Part shown: positions 11,756-23,225 of the stretch, one piece after another | Layout: each line of letters starts with the position of its first letter | How positions within the stretch are numbered: the stretch's first letter is position 1 | Origin: Tetradesmus obliquus | Lineage: Eukaryota; Chlorophyta; Chlorophyceae; Sphaeropleales; Scenedesmaceae | Assembly (NCBI GenBank): GCA_030272155.1 | Contig: CP126196.1 | Location: forward strand, 868,001-932,000 | Reading direction: 5' to 3' | Length of the DNA stretch: 64,000 nucleotides | Notes under the pieces: model-generated | The model's database searches: none | The model's input: only the letters and a program-made list of their open reading frames with translations | Told to the model about the DNA's origin: nothing | Position numbers and translations under genes: made by a program

Positions 11756-13240
11756 GGTTGAAAGGCTTGGTGGTGAGTTGAGCCTGGCGGTGCGTTTTGT
11801 GGCGACGTGTTGGCCCGTGAAGGGGTGCGGTTGGACCTGTTGTCCTGTGCAGGGTGCCATCTGCCTTGGCACATTGTGCAGCAGATGCGCGGCGTGTTGC
11901 GTTTGTACGCGTTGCTGGGCTGCAGGAAAGTGCTGCTGCATTTGAGCGTCGTTTTGAGATGTGGCAGAAGTGCAGCGGAGGGGACGTGCCGCCGGGCAGC
12001 GTGTCCAGCTGTTGTTTTCTCTTTGCCCAATGAGCCTGTCATTGGCTCCCCCAAACAGGCGAGGTCACTTGTGTGTGACATTCACCGGCTCTTACCACTG
12101 CCGTTGGCGCCAGCCTGCAAGTTCTGGTAGAGCAAAGATGTGGCTCAGTGCTGTTGGTTGCAGCGCTGCTGCAGCCAGTGATAACCACAACCTGGATCTT
12201 ACGGAGGGACAATGGTAACCCCCTAACAGGTGCAACCACGGATCCACTACCACAAGCAAGCACCATGGCACACTGTGCCATGCGTCAATTGCATGCATAT
12301 ATGATATATTAGACTCAGCTTACCCAGTGAGGAACATCCATGATGTGGTACTGGCAGTGAGCATGAGCTCAAAGCAAGGCAGAGCTGTGTGTGGGCTTGT
12401 GGGCGGCTATGTCTCGCCATCTATCCCAGCAGATATGTGCGCTGCATACACTTGTTTGTGCCGGTGGCTCACGCTGTGTCGGGTGACGACAGTTCCGTGT
12501 GACCGTCACACTTCGACCCTTCTCTTCTCGTGCTTCTCGTGCCTTACCGCCAGCTGTATTAGAAAGATAACTCTGCCATTTAATCCTACATGAAAAGCAA
12601 CAGCGTGCATGTCAGGTGAATGTACACACTGCCTGTGTCATCGTTTTGCTAATAGTTAAACCTGCGGGCCGGCCCCGGGGATGTGCGGCTGCCCAGGTCT
12701 TATCAAATTGCCTCTTATCAAATTGCCCAGCTTGGCCAAATGCAAGACCCGTTTCCACACGATGTATGGATAGATTTCTAGCTCACATAGTTGTTCAACC
12801 ATTTAATTGCTCGCTCATCACTTGACGGGTTCGTCTAGCGAAGAACGAAGACATAGGTGCCTGCCAACGCGTGTTCGAATGGAGAACCAAGGTGAGGGAA
12901 CGACTTTCTACGAATCCAAGTTCAACTTGAGTGTTTTACATGAGGCCAATGGGCTTGCTCTGCGTGCTTTTCTGCATAAACTCGCAAGCTGGCTGCTACA
13001 CAAAAAAGGCCGTTCGTGCGTGTCTGCCAGCGTTGTACACCTTGTACACAGCTAATGTAACGTTGTTTGATGCACATCACAGCGGATCCAAGCTCTCTCC
13101 GTCGACTTCGCCTGCTGTGCTCAGCTGGCAGCTTGTGTGCACACAACACCACGCGGTGTTGGCAGCCACCAACACTACGCACGGCTGCCGCAAGCCGGCA
13201 TTTTTCAACATTCCTGACAATTCCCTTCATAACCTTGCAG
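11756..13240. other. Spacer upstream of the first SBP gene
   Basis: No gene is recognised with confidence; the missing 5' exons of the first SBP gene should lie here. The string TGAGCCTGTCATTGGCT near 12,030 recurs at about 17,811, which indicates a short dispersed repeat. Confidence 0.4.
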
Positions 13241-14223
13241 ATGCATCTGATGTAGCTCCTGGTGCTCGCAAACAGAGGGAGAGGTGCTGCAAGGCCAGTG
13301 GCTGCTGTGCTGACCTGCGGAGCCTGGGAAAGCCCTACTGCCTCAAGAAAGGTAACTCATACTTTTGCTTGCCAGCAGCCAAGCCTCCCTCATAGTTGAA
13401 TTCTGACACTCAATAGCTGATGTTGAATATCACAGCAGCTTGTTATCTTCCTCTCCGTGCTCCTCAAGCAGGGAAATTGGCAGGCCAGCCACTGTTCAGC
13501 AGCAACAGCAGCAGCAGTGCTGTTCATGCTCTCATCCGTCTGGCTGCATCTTTATTGCTGCACCAGCGCCAGCGCCTCTGACCCTGCTGCTACTGCTGCT
13601 GCGGTGCTGCTGCTGCTGCTTCCATGGCCAGGGTTGTGCCCAGAGCACATGAAGACCGATGCGTTACGCCTCAAGGGCGGAGGAGACCAGCTGTGGCGCT
13701 ACTGCCAGCAGGTGAGGCCCCGGCTGCTCGTTTTATTGAAAGTAGTTGCCGATTTGCTATGACTGCTTCATCAACAGTTCAAATCACTTGCTTGCTGAAA
13801 ACTGTTGCAACGTGATCAGCTGTGGCGCTACTGCCAGCTGGTGAGGCCCCGGCCGCACGGCTGGCACCAGTATCAGAGGTGCAGTTGGTTCACTTTGCAG
13901 CAGTAGATAATGCAAGATCATGTGTACACACATGCCTAGATGCCTAGATGCGTAGATGCTTAGAAGCACACCAGGCAAGGCATGTGTGTGTGTGTCTGCT
14001 CCTTGCAGTTGGCTTCAGCACCTCTGCCTTCTGACTTGACCAAACCAAAACACGACCCTGACTTCAGTGCCAGATTTCACCGGACAATCCACAATTGTTA
14101 ATTAAATTTTTGTCCTTGTGCTGCTGCTTGCAGTGTGGCAAGCTGGAGCCCCTGAGCTGCTTCAAGCATGGTGCTCGCAGCTGCAGGAAGGCCCTGGCCA
14201 AGCGCCGTGTTCACCACGCCACC

Positions 14224-14263
<40 letters not shown>

Positions 14264-15258
14264 GTGACTCCTGCGGCTGGCAGCTGCCAGAAGATTGGCC
14301 AGCACCAATGAAACCTGACTACACCAAAAACAGCGGCCAGAGCACTGCAGAGCTGTGCGGCAGCAGCAGCAGTGGCAGTCCAGCTGCCCACCTGGCCGGC
14401 AGCAGCAGCAGCAGCCGCTTGGGCTCCCCTGCTGTGGCTGCAGCAGTTGCAGGAGCTGCTACAGGCGTCGTGGCAGGCTTAGCATCCTGCAGCAGCGGCA
14501 TTGGGCTCACTCAATGTGCCTGCTATGCGCAGTGCGGCAGCCAGGGTTTACAGGGTGCAGCTGCAGCAGGGTTTACAGGGTGTGGTGGCTCTGCGGGTGC
14601 CAGTCATGCGCAGCTGAATGCATGCATGGCTGGAGCTCCTTGGGCAGGAGTGGGGGCACTGCAGCTGGGCGGCAGCACAGCCTATACAGCAGCAGCAGGG
14701 TCTGGAGGTATGCCAGCACCCTTTTACCGCTCAGACAGCATTGCGGAGTCTGGCAGCGCTTCATTTCCAGGGGCCGGTGCACCTGGCATTGCCAATGCAG
14801 CGCCTTTTGAAGCGTTTGGCACAGCTCCCTTTGGAGCGTTTGGTGCTGTTGCTGAGGCAGGCCTCACTGAGGTGGAGCTTGAAGCAATTATTGAAGAGGA
14901 ATTGGCAGCAGCAGGTGTTTTTGTGCCAGCAGAGGGTGGGCAAGGTGGCTATGCGGTTCAAATTATGCCTGCAATGCCTGCAGGCATGCTGCATATGCAG
15001 GCGGCGCCAGGTGCAGCAATAGCAGCAGCAGGTGGGGCAGGTGATGCTTTGCCACATGCAGCAGCAGCAGCAGCAGCAGCAGCGCAGCATGCTGCACTGT
15101 CTCTCAGGCTGGCTGCCCTGGTGGATGAGATGGTGCAAGTGTCAGCGGAGCTGCAGCAGCAGCAGCAGCAGCAGTGGCAGGTGCAGCCTGGACAGCAGCA
15201 GCTGTCGCTGCCCAGCTACTCCAGTGTCACAGCCGCATGGCCGCACAGCAGCGCTTGA
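13241..15258 (+). CDS. SBP-box transcription factor, paralogue 1 (5' end not found)
   Basis: Three exons encode an SBP (SQUAMOSA promoter-binding) DNA-binding domain: 13241-13351, 13632-13711 and 14134-15258. Zinc site 1 is visible as CKASGC and CPEH. Zinc site 2 begins CQQCGKLEPLSCF, and RSCRKALAKRR is the usual basic C-terminal part and nuclear signal. The domain is split by a phase-1 and a phase-0 intron, exactly as in the two paralogues downstream. In zinc site 2 the expected His (CxxCxxxH) is Glu, with a Cys four residues later. The large last exon is Gln/Ala-rich, carries an acidic helix (TEVELEAIIEEELAAAG) and ends in a helical motif (LSLRLAALVDEMVQV) followed by polyGln. Expected role: nuclear GTAC-core DNA binding; target genes unknown. 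N-terminal exons before 13241 are missing from the model. Confidence 0.85.
13814..13853 (+). repeat. Copy of SBP exon 2 end plus donor
   Basis: The segment encoding DQLWRYCQ and the following GTGAGGCCCCGGC, which ends exon 2 at 13711, is repeated about 130 bp downstream inside the intron. The splice donor is intact. Confidence 0.7.
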
Positions 15259-16480
15259 GCTGTCCTCGACCTTGTGCCTGATCTGGGAAATATGTTACCA
15301 TTTCACAGCAAGAGGGGGCAGTCAGCTCACTTTGTGGCCATCTCATGGAATGCTATCAGTTCTAAAAGGAGAGTTATGTTTGCCGCCCGCCCAAACAGCT
15401 TGGGCATCGGTACCAGCCGAGGGACTTGTTCCCGTTGTGCAAAAGGTGTGGCATGGTTTTTTGACTGCAGAGTACATGTGGCGGCCTACATGTTGTGAGG
15501 TGTTGTGTAGCGATGGAAATAGCAGTAGGTGCTGCATGCAGGTTCGCTGAATGGGGCACCATTGTACGCCTGGTGTTGGCAAATTCACTGCTGTGTTATT
15601 TTCCTCCCCGGCAAAAAAAGGTTCACACATGGTACAACAATTGTGTTTCGTCTGCACAGCGCGGTGTGTTTTTGTGGTTCTGTGGTGTATGCAGGTGGTG
15701 GGAAAATACTTCAGCTCAGTCCGCAACAGGTTGTTGCCGAGTGTCAGCTGTGTTATGCACTCTTGAATCTGGGCATGCTGCTACGCTGTGGTTGCGCGTG
15801 CTGCGTTAAGGGGGTGGATTGCATGCTGTTTAGTTGCAATTCATATTGGGCTGGTTCACACGACCCTGTTCCCACCATTGCTGTGTTGTAGTTGCAAGAC
15901 GCACTGTTTTCTTTACAGTGCTGCTTGCCATGCCTTTTTTCACAGTCTCATTGGGGTCTTCTTTGATGCCATAACTGGTATATATACTACCTATAAAGGT
16001 CTTCCAGCTCATATGGTTGATGATTGCTTGCAATACAGGTTGTTTGTTGCACAGCATCTACTCTCTCTGCTACAGCCGTATCGAGCATAGGATCTGTTGT
16101 TTCCAGTTCAGGTGGCGACACCTGAATTGCTCTACCAACTGTTCAGTTTACATTTCTTCTTCTTTTGCTCTGTTGCAAATATAGTTGCCACATTGTGGCA
16201 TGCAGTACATCTGCAGGTCATCATACAGCGATCTGCCATGCGCATGTGCGTTGCAATGTGTATGCTGCTGGAGGTGTGTTGCGGCAGGTGTCTGGCTGCC
16301 TGGAAACTGTGGACGTCTGCCGTTGCCTCTCTTCTTTCTGCCATGTGTTCTGCTGTGCCTTTGTTTCAATCAGCATTCGCCGTGCGCATGTGCGATGCAA
16401 TGTGTATGCTGAATCAATGAAATTGATGCCGCAGCGTGTCAAGGTTCAACTTGAACCTTCGAAAGCGGTTTATAGCTGCC
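15259..16480. other. Downstream spacer with short direct repeats
   Basis: No gene is recognised. A block containing GCGCATGTGCG and TGCAATGTGTATGCTG occurs twice, near 16,238 and 16,382. The region probably includes the SBP paralogue 1 3' UTR. Confidence 0.4.
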
Positions 16481-16499
16481 GGTGCAGTGCAGCTCTGGA

Positions 16500-16800
16500 T
16501 ATGCTGTTTGTGTACTTGTCAGGGCTGCATGCGCAGCCGATCTGTCACACAGTACTGTACTGTTGTTGGCTCTGGACATGCTCTTTGCTTTACTTGTCAG
16601 GGCTGCTTGCATACTCAATATGTCACACAGCAGTGTAGTGTTGTTGGCTCTGGACATGCTGTTTGTGTACTTGTCAGCGCTGCTTGCGCAGCTGATCTGT
16701 CACACAGTACTGTACTGTTGTTGGCTCTGGATATGCGGTTTGTGTACTTGTCAGGGCTGCATGCACAGCCGATCTGTCACACAGCAGTGTAGTGCTGTGG
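16500..16800 (+). repeat. Minisatellite, 78-bp unit, about 4 copies
   Basis: Four tandem units start near 16,500, 16,578, 16,656 and 16,734. Each contains TACTTGTCAG, then CTGTCACACAG, then GTTGGCTCTGGA; the last is truncated. The unit is 26 codons long, so several frames stay open through the array, but the encoded Cys/Leu-rich peptides have no recognisable family. I regard it as non-coding. Confidence 0.8.
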
Positions 16801-19190
16801 AAGGCACCAGCAACAGTGCTGAGCCTGCTCTGCAGCACTTGACATTTGCCATAAGGAAGGCAAATTGTCACTGGGGATGTTGGATTGGGGTCCTCTAGAT
16901 TTGGTGTTGTACTGTGGCATTGTTTTGGCACATCTGCAACATATCCTTGATCGTTGCTCTAGTGTGCTTAGAAGGGTTTTGCATGCTGCAAGAGGCCCAC
17001 AGTACCCAGCAATGCGTCAACTATAGCATTCTTTTCTCTCTCTCTCTCAGTGCTCAGTGACCCCTGGGCGCAATCAAAAAATTGCTGCATGTACGCTTAC
17101 TGCTGCCGACAGCACAGTTGCAGCGTGTTGCGTGCTTGAGTTGTCGCTTGTGTTTCTTGCCCAGCGCCGATTACGGGCAGGCGTGTGCTCGATAGTTTGA
17201 TTGGCGCAGAAATGCTGCAAACATGCTGCTGCTCATGGAACAGCATGCATCAGCTGATCATGTACTATGCTCTGTTGGTGATCACCACAATTGTAGTACA
17301 AACTGTTGATGGCAGACATGGATGGTACGGCGCCTTGGAGGCGAGACAAGGCAATTGCCACAGCAGCTGTTGTCCTATGTAGGCGGGGTACAGCTTCTTT
17401 TCACTCGTGCATAGCATACAATGGTTCTGTCGGTGTTGTGATTGCCGCGAGCCCTGTAGGCGTCGTGCTGGAACTGGACGGACCAGCCATGTTCTTGACG
17501 TAGCGTTGTGTGCATCATGCGGGCGGTGAAGTGTGCGATCCAGGCTGCGACGGCGCAGCTGCGCATGTATGGTTTGATGTGCGGCACCGTGCATGGTGAC
17601 CAGGAGGCAGCGTTGTGCATGGCTTGGAGCTGCTACTTTCAGTCCAATGGGCTTGTCATTGCCTGCTCACGTTCCTGGCTGGTGGCCACAGTGCTGCGTG
17701 CCAGCTTGATAGAGTGCCTCAGGCTGCAGCTGCACAGTGTGACGTGACAGCTGTCACAGTGTGACAACTGGCCGATCCCATGACTAGCTGGGCCCGGCTA
17801 TTGCAAAATGAGCCTGTCATTGGCTTGAAAAAGCAGGCTGTGTCCCCGTCGTGTAACACAACCTGGACAGTATTACTAGGTATGGCATACAAGCAGACCT
17901 TTATTGTCAGCCTCAACACTACAAGCGAGTGAAGCATCTGCTGCGGATGGCACGGCGACCTGCTAGCATAGCGCTATGCTGTTGGCTGCCGTCAGCCTGG
18001 CTGCCAGCCTCGCCTGAGCAGAGTTGAACGCGCTCGGTGCTTTGACATACAAAGCTTACCACGTGATGCCAGCATTTCAAGAGTGCTGTCAAGCATCCCA
18101 GGCAGTGTTGAGTGCAGGGCGTCCTGAGGCGCGAGTAGCAATCCGGTCACTTAGCTGGCCATGCCGCATGGCGGCCATGGCCCCACTGGGGCCACTGGGG
18201 CGCAGCAATTGGTAGCAACCAGATGCCATGATGCCTTTGGCGGGTTGAGTCGGAGCGAAATATTGTATATTATATATTGTATATATGAGGGGAATCTTGG
18301 ACCTTGCCTTGAGCCACTGCCATTGCCCATGTGCTGCACACGCATGCATGCACTGCATGGCATGCAGCATGTACTGCCGCAATACATGTGCTCTGCTGCG
18401 ATCCGGACAATTCCGCGACGTTCGCGGTGCTGGATGAGAACGTCATCAGAAACATAGTAAAATAGGTTGCCAAGCGTCGCTCCCTTCCCGCAACGAAACA
18501 GAGCTGTGCGGTGGCCTAAACCTCCCGGCAGCTCACATTCTCGAGCACTCAACGGTTGCTTCATCGTGCATCTCCAAAACAGTCTGCACATACTACCTGA
18601 GCAACGTGGTTGGGTTTTGCTGCTGTTACTGGTCTGCAGACAGGTGCTGCTTTGGGACAATTTGTTATATAATCTTGGAAACTGGCTGCCATTCCAAGGC
18701 CATTAAGATGATCATATACATGTACCTGTATGATGCACTACTCTTGTAGGTTCGCATGATGGCTGATAGGTTTGCAGAGCGCTAGCAATAGGAGCGGGAA
18801 GTCAAGCGCATGGTGGGATGGCGAACTCAGGTAACCTTGGCAATTGTTGAACTACTTGTTTTGTCTTAACATTTTCTTTTGTGAGGCCACCAGTGCTATG
18901 GGTGCTGTCTATTTCAATCCCGCCCAACAGACGTCCAGCAGTGCACTGCATGCAGCTGATCTGTGGCTTGATTCCAGCCTGCCTATGCAATTATGTGAAA
19001 CTTGTTGCCTTTTGGTTTGCACGGGGGCAACCTCACCGAAGTCCACAGCAGCTGCCGTGGCAGCTACTCCCAGCAGCACCACACATGCCATGGCACTGCC
19101 ACTGCTGCCTCTGCCACTGCTGGCCTTTCTTCCATTGGTTCCAGCGCCATCATGCCCAGATTCACTGTTTGCGCCCTTCCTGTGCTGCAG
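16801..19190. other. Spacer between SBP paralogues 1 and 2
   Basis: No gene is recognised. It contains a CT run near 17,035-17,048, the dispersed string TGAGCCTGTCATTGGCT near 17,811 and an AT-rich stretch near 18,258-18,290. The 5' exons of SBP paralogue 2 are expected here but could not be defined. Confidence 0.4.
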
Positions 19191-22109
19191 TACCCTTGGA
19201 CAACTGTCCTGGCGCCAGTCCAAGGAAGGACAGATGGTGCAAGGCTGTTGCCTGCGCAGTTGATCTGCATGACCTCGGAAGGCCGTACTGTCTCAAGAAA
19301 GGTAGGTCATTTGCATCATTTATCATTGGGAGCAGCAACTGTAGCGTGGCACCTATTGCATGATGCCCAGCACCACATGCTGCCCATGCATGATCTGTCA
19401 ACCAGTAGATCACAGCCACTGTTGTACATCACACGATGGTACACTCTTGCTGCTAGCAGTGCAGGTGTGAAGCTTTGCCATCTCCCTCCAAGGACCCACA
19501 TGCTTGATGCATCGCTTGACTGCAGATTTCGCCGTTGCTGCTGCTGCTTTCTGGTCCTGTTGCCAGGCCTGTGCCCAGAGCACCTGAAGGCCAACGCAGT
19601 ACGCCTCAAGGGCGGTGGCGACCAGCTGTGGCGCTTCTGCCAGCAGGTGAGGCCCAGCTGTGCCTCGCAAAGCATGAGGGTGTGCTTCCTGCAAGCAGGT
19701 ATGCCCCAGTTGCGCCTGGCAAAGCATGTTTGTGCGCTTCCTGCAAGCAAATCAGAAGCTGTGCTTGATATGTGGAGTTGGTGGAGCGGCAGCTTCCTTG
19801 AGCAACAGTAAGCTGTCCTGCTCTGAGGCAGCAAGCTCTCCTGCAAGCAGCCAGGCGGCCAAGTAGCACATGTTTGCTTTCCTGCAAGCAGCTGAGCAGG
19901 TGTTATGCTACTGCTCGCTCTGCACTTAGGATCTGCCGTATAATGTGTTTCCTGCAAACTTATCTGCCTTGTGCGCTGCTTTCTGTGATAGCTTTACATG
20001 TGCTGTCTCCTCACAGGAAGGATACATTGGCAGCCGTTGCAGAGTGACGACATCTTGATCAACCCATCCGCGCATATTCCTTGCATGGGCGCGACTCACC
20101 AGATTTGTCTCTTCAAATGCAGGGCGTGCAGATCCCACCACCAGCAGCTCAGATGTTTTTGGTTTCTCTGGCGCTTTAAAGCTGAGATTCTGTGTTTGAT
20201 ATGCTGCTGCCCGCAGTGTGGCAAGCTGGAGCCCCTGAGCTGCTTCAAGCAAGGCATGCGCAGCTGCAGGAAAGGCCTCGCCAAGCGCCGCCAAAACCTT
20301 GCCAGCAAGCAGGAGCGGCAGCAGCCAGAGCACGAGATCAGCACCCACAGACCGCAGCCGGCAGCCAGGCGGTCAGCATTCGCAACGGCATGCAACTCTG
20401 GCAGCGCCGAGGGCTTGAGCATGGACTGCACTGCATTGGAGCACGATAGCATTGGCCGCACCGGCAGCAGCAACACCACCTGCAGCAACCTTGGACTTCT
20501 GGCAGCAGCGGCAGCAGCAGCAGGCAGCCCTGGCATGTACAACAGCCACCAGCAGCAGCAAGTGCTGCAGCAAGTGCTGCTTCAGCAGCTGGCCGGCAGC
20601 ACAGTAGGACTGTCAGGATTGGTCCCAGCGACGCACCAGTCACTGCTGCTGCTCCAGCAGCTGAGTGGCGACGCGTGGGCAGCAGCAGCACACCCTGGGA
20701 TACTCATGCTTCAGCAGCAGCACCTGCACCAACCGCTGCCTACTGGCATCTGCCATGGCAGCGTGCAGCAGCAGGTGGTGCTGCTGCTGCCGCCACAGGT
20801 CCTGCCTGGCAGCACAGCAGCAGCAGCACTGTCCAACACTCTGCTCATGCAGCAGCAGCAGCAGAACTCGCAGATCTACATGGCAGCAGCAGGGCCCATG
20901 CTGCTGCCAATGGCAGCAGCAGGGCCATCTCTGACAGCCTACACCAGCATCGATGGCCTGAACTCTGCAAGTGTGCCAGCAGGTTGCCTGGACCATGTTG
21001 CCCCAAGCTTCGAACAGCTGGACACAGCTGGCATGCAGGGCACCCCTGCACGCATGAGCAGCACCGGCTCTTCATGCTTTGCAGGGCTGGTGGAACAGAA
21101 GTATGTGGCACCAGCAGTGCCAGCAATTTTTACAGAGCTGACTGGCGAGTGCCTTGCCACAGCAGCAGCAGCAGCAGCAGCAGGGCCTGCAATGCTTTCA
21201 GAGTTTCAGGAGCTGCAAGATTGGGACTGCCATGCCGAAGCAGGGCCAGCAGCAGCATCTGCCATCCCTGGCCTGCCCTTCACTGAGGCAGAGCTAGATG
21301 CACTGATAGATGAGGAGCTGCAGACAGCACGGATTCAGCTGGACAACACTGCAGCAGCAGCAGCACCGGCTGCAGCTGGCATGCCACTGCCTGGGCCTGC
21401 GGCTGCAGTGCTCAACGACAGCGGCGGCAGCAGCGGCAGCTTGCAGGACAGCGATGAGGGCTGGCGTGGTGGTGCAGAATCAGCAGGCTATGCCCTGCTG
21501 AACGATTCCCAGCTGGATGGAATCATTGAGCAGGAGATGCTGGCTTTGGGCATGGTAGTGTCAGCAGGCAGTGGAGGCATTGGCTATGAGCTTGCAGGCT
21601 CACTGGGCTGCACTGCTAACACCCAGCACCTGCAGCCTGCACTGCAGATGCCAGCTGGGGTACCTGAGCCGCCAGCCAGCTCTGCTGTAGCAGCACTGCA
21701 CGCCGCTACTGCCGCACCTTCAGTGGCGGCATTTGCGCCTGCAGGGACGGCAGCAGCAGCTGCAGCAGGGGGTGTCGTGGAGCCTCTTATGACTGAGGTG
21801 ATTAAGCAGGCACAGCCACTGCCGGCAGCAGCAGCAGCAAGTGGCGTGGCACCTCTTCAGGTAGCCGGGCTGCCACAGGTGCCTCTGTTGCCACCTACAG
21901 CAAGCATGGGAGATATGCCAGCAGCGGCATTGCAGGCCATGGCAGCAGCAGCAGCAGCAGGACAAGCCATGGTGCCAACAGGGACTGCAGGGCTGCTGCA
22001 TGCTGCACAGTATGCCAGGCTTGATGCTTTGATCAGCGAGCTAGTGGACTTGAGATCAACAATGCAGCAGCAGCACCAGCAGGTGGAGCAGCTGCAGCAT
22101 CAGCCATAG
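19191..22109 (+). CDS. SBP-box transcription factor, paralogue 2 (5' end not found)
   Basis: Exons 19191-19301, 19567-19646 and 20217-22109 have the same phases as paralogue 1, and the first two have the same lengths (111 and 80 nt). Together they encode the SBP domain: CKAVAC, then CPEH, CQQCGKLEPLSCF, RSCRKGLAKRR. As in paralogue 1, Glu replaces the second-site His and a Cys follows. The last exon codes about 630 residues rich in Gln, Ala and Gly. It holds two copies of the acidic helix (TEAELDALIDEELQ and NDSQLDGIIEQEM), the second preceded by an acidic DSDEGW stretch, and ends with the conserved helix AAQYARLDALISELVDL. A nuclear sequence-specific regulator is expected. Upstream exons are not identified. 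Intron 2 holds a 45-bp tandem pair near 19,655-19,745. Confidence 0.87.
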
Positions 22110-23094
22110 GGTGTGCTGCATGGCCATGTTGTGGCAAGCAGGCAGAGCCCTGATAGCGTGGCAGACACGTGCTACCACAACAGCTGGTGATTTGGAGGCT
22201 TATGGTTGGACGGTTTGGGTTGAGGTTAACACTGTTCAGTGTATGCCATACTACTAGCACAGACAGCTTGGCATCCCTGCAGTCAATAAACATCACAATA
22301 ACTGCTCTTTGTGTGCTGCACTGCTACATTTTAGAGACTTGCGTCTGCCACACCTTCAGCGGCATTTTGTTGTGTCAGGAAGCCTAATGTGCTGGCTGGA
22401 GTTCCAAGATTCACAGCAGGCACACACCAGGCTATATACAGCATAGTGGCTTTGACCTGGCTGACGTTGCTCTGTATCACAGCTCAGGCTTTTTAACCAT
22501 GTGTGTTTGTACATCTGAGGCATATCCTTTGATGTGGCGTGCTGAGATACAGACTGCATGGTCATGTTGAATCACAGTGCACCTCATGTTGGCGCCACTT
22601 GAGCAGTATCAACTCGGGCGCCTGTATGCGAATGAAAGGGCAAACAGTCTGCATGCTGCTACAGGTTGCAGAAACGCAATGGTTTGTGAAGCACTGTCCA
22701 ACAGGGATTGCCCGTGCTGCGGTGTTGCCAAGTGGTTGGCACAACTTGTGGCGCCATTGAAGGCAGTTGCAGCGATTGTGTAGTTTTGCCACCAGCGCTT
22801 AGCTGGCGGTGCGGCCATGTCCTCGGCTGCGCAAGGTGTTGATAGCACAATAAAAGATTGCGAGCGTAATGTTTGGTCAATTGCAAAGTCATTCTTGTGC
22901 CGCTGTGATGGGGCATGTGTGCTGTTGTGAAAGCGGTTTCTTGGGTACATTAGAAATCACTCAATCAGGTGGTGCCCGGCATCAATGGTGCGCCAGGCAA
23001 TTGCATGTGTGGCTTGATTGCACACTTGCGCTGTGCTGCGCAAAGGCACCGCCGTTGGAATGCTACCATGCTTGCTGAAGCCTTGTAGCGGGTG

Positions 23095-23225
23095 GTTTCG
23101 ATCGCCCAAACAACGAAGGAAAGACTGGGTACAATTACTACTATCCCCCATGAGCGGAATAGCGGCTCGCTGGGCTAGTGCCTGGGGTCGGGTTCAGTCC
23201 CGAAAGTGTATTGTAATGTATTGTA
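23095..23225 (+). repeat. Dispersed repeat, copy 1 (possible SINE)
   Basis: About 130 bp with roughly three-quarters identity (by eye) to 43,303-43,442. The shared core includes CATGAGCGG and GGCTCGCTGGGCTAGTGCCT. It contains a GGTTCAGTCCC string resembling a tRNA-type B box and ends in a short simple repeat (TGTATTGTAATGTATTGT). Two diverged copies with simple-repeat tails suggest a SINE, but no proper A-box spacing or target-site duplication was established. Confidence 0.5.

Noticed and set aside
12931-13240. Upstream extension of SBP paralogue 1 in the same frame as exon 13241-13351
   Set aside because: The frame is open, but a good acceptor (CTTGCAG) precedes 13241. The resulting exon length of 111 nt equals that of paralogue 2, so the upstream frame is probably intron.
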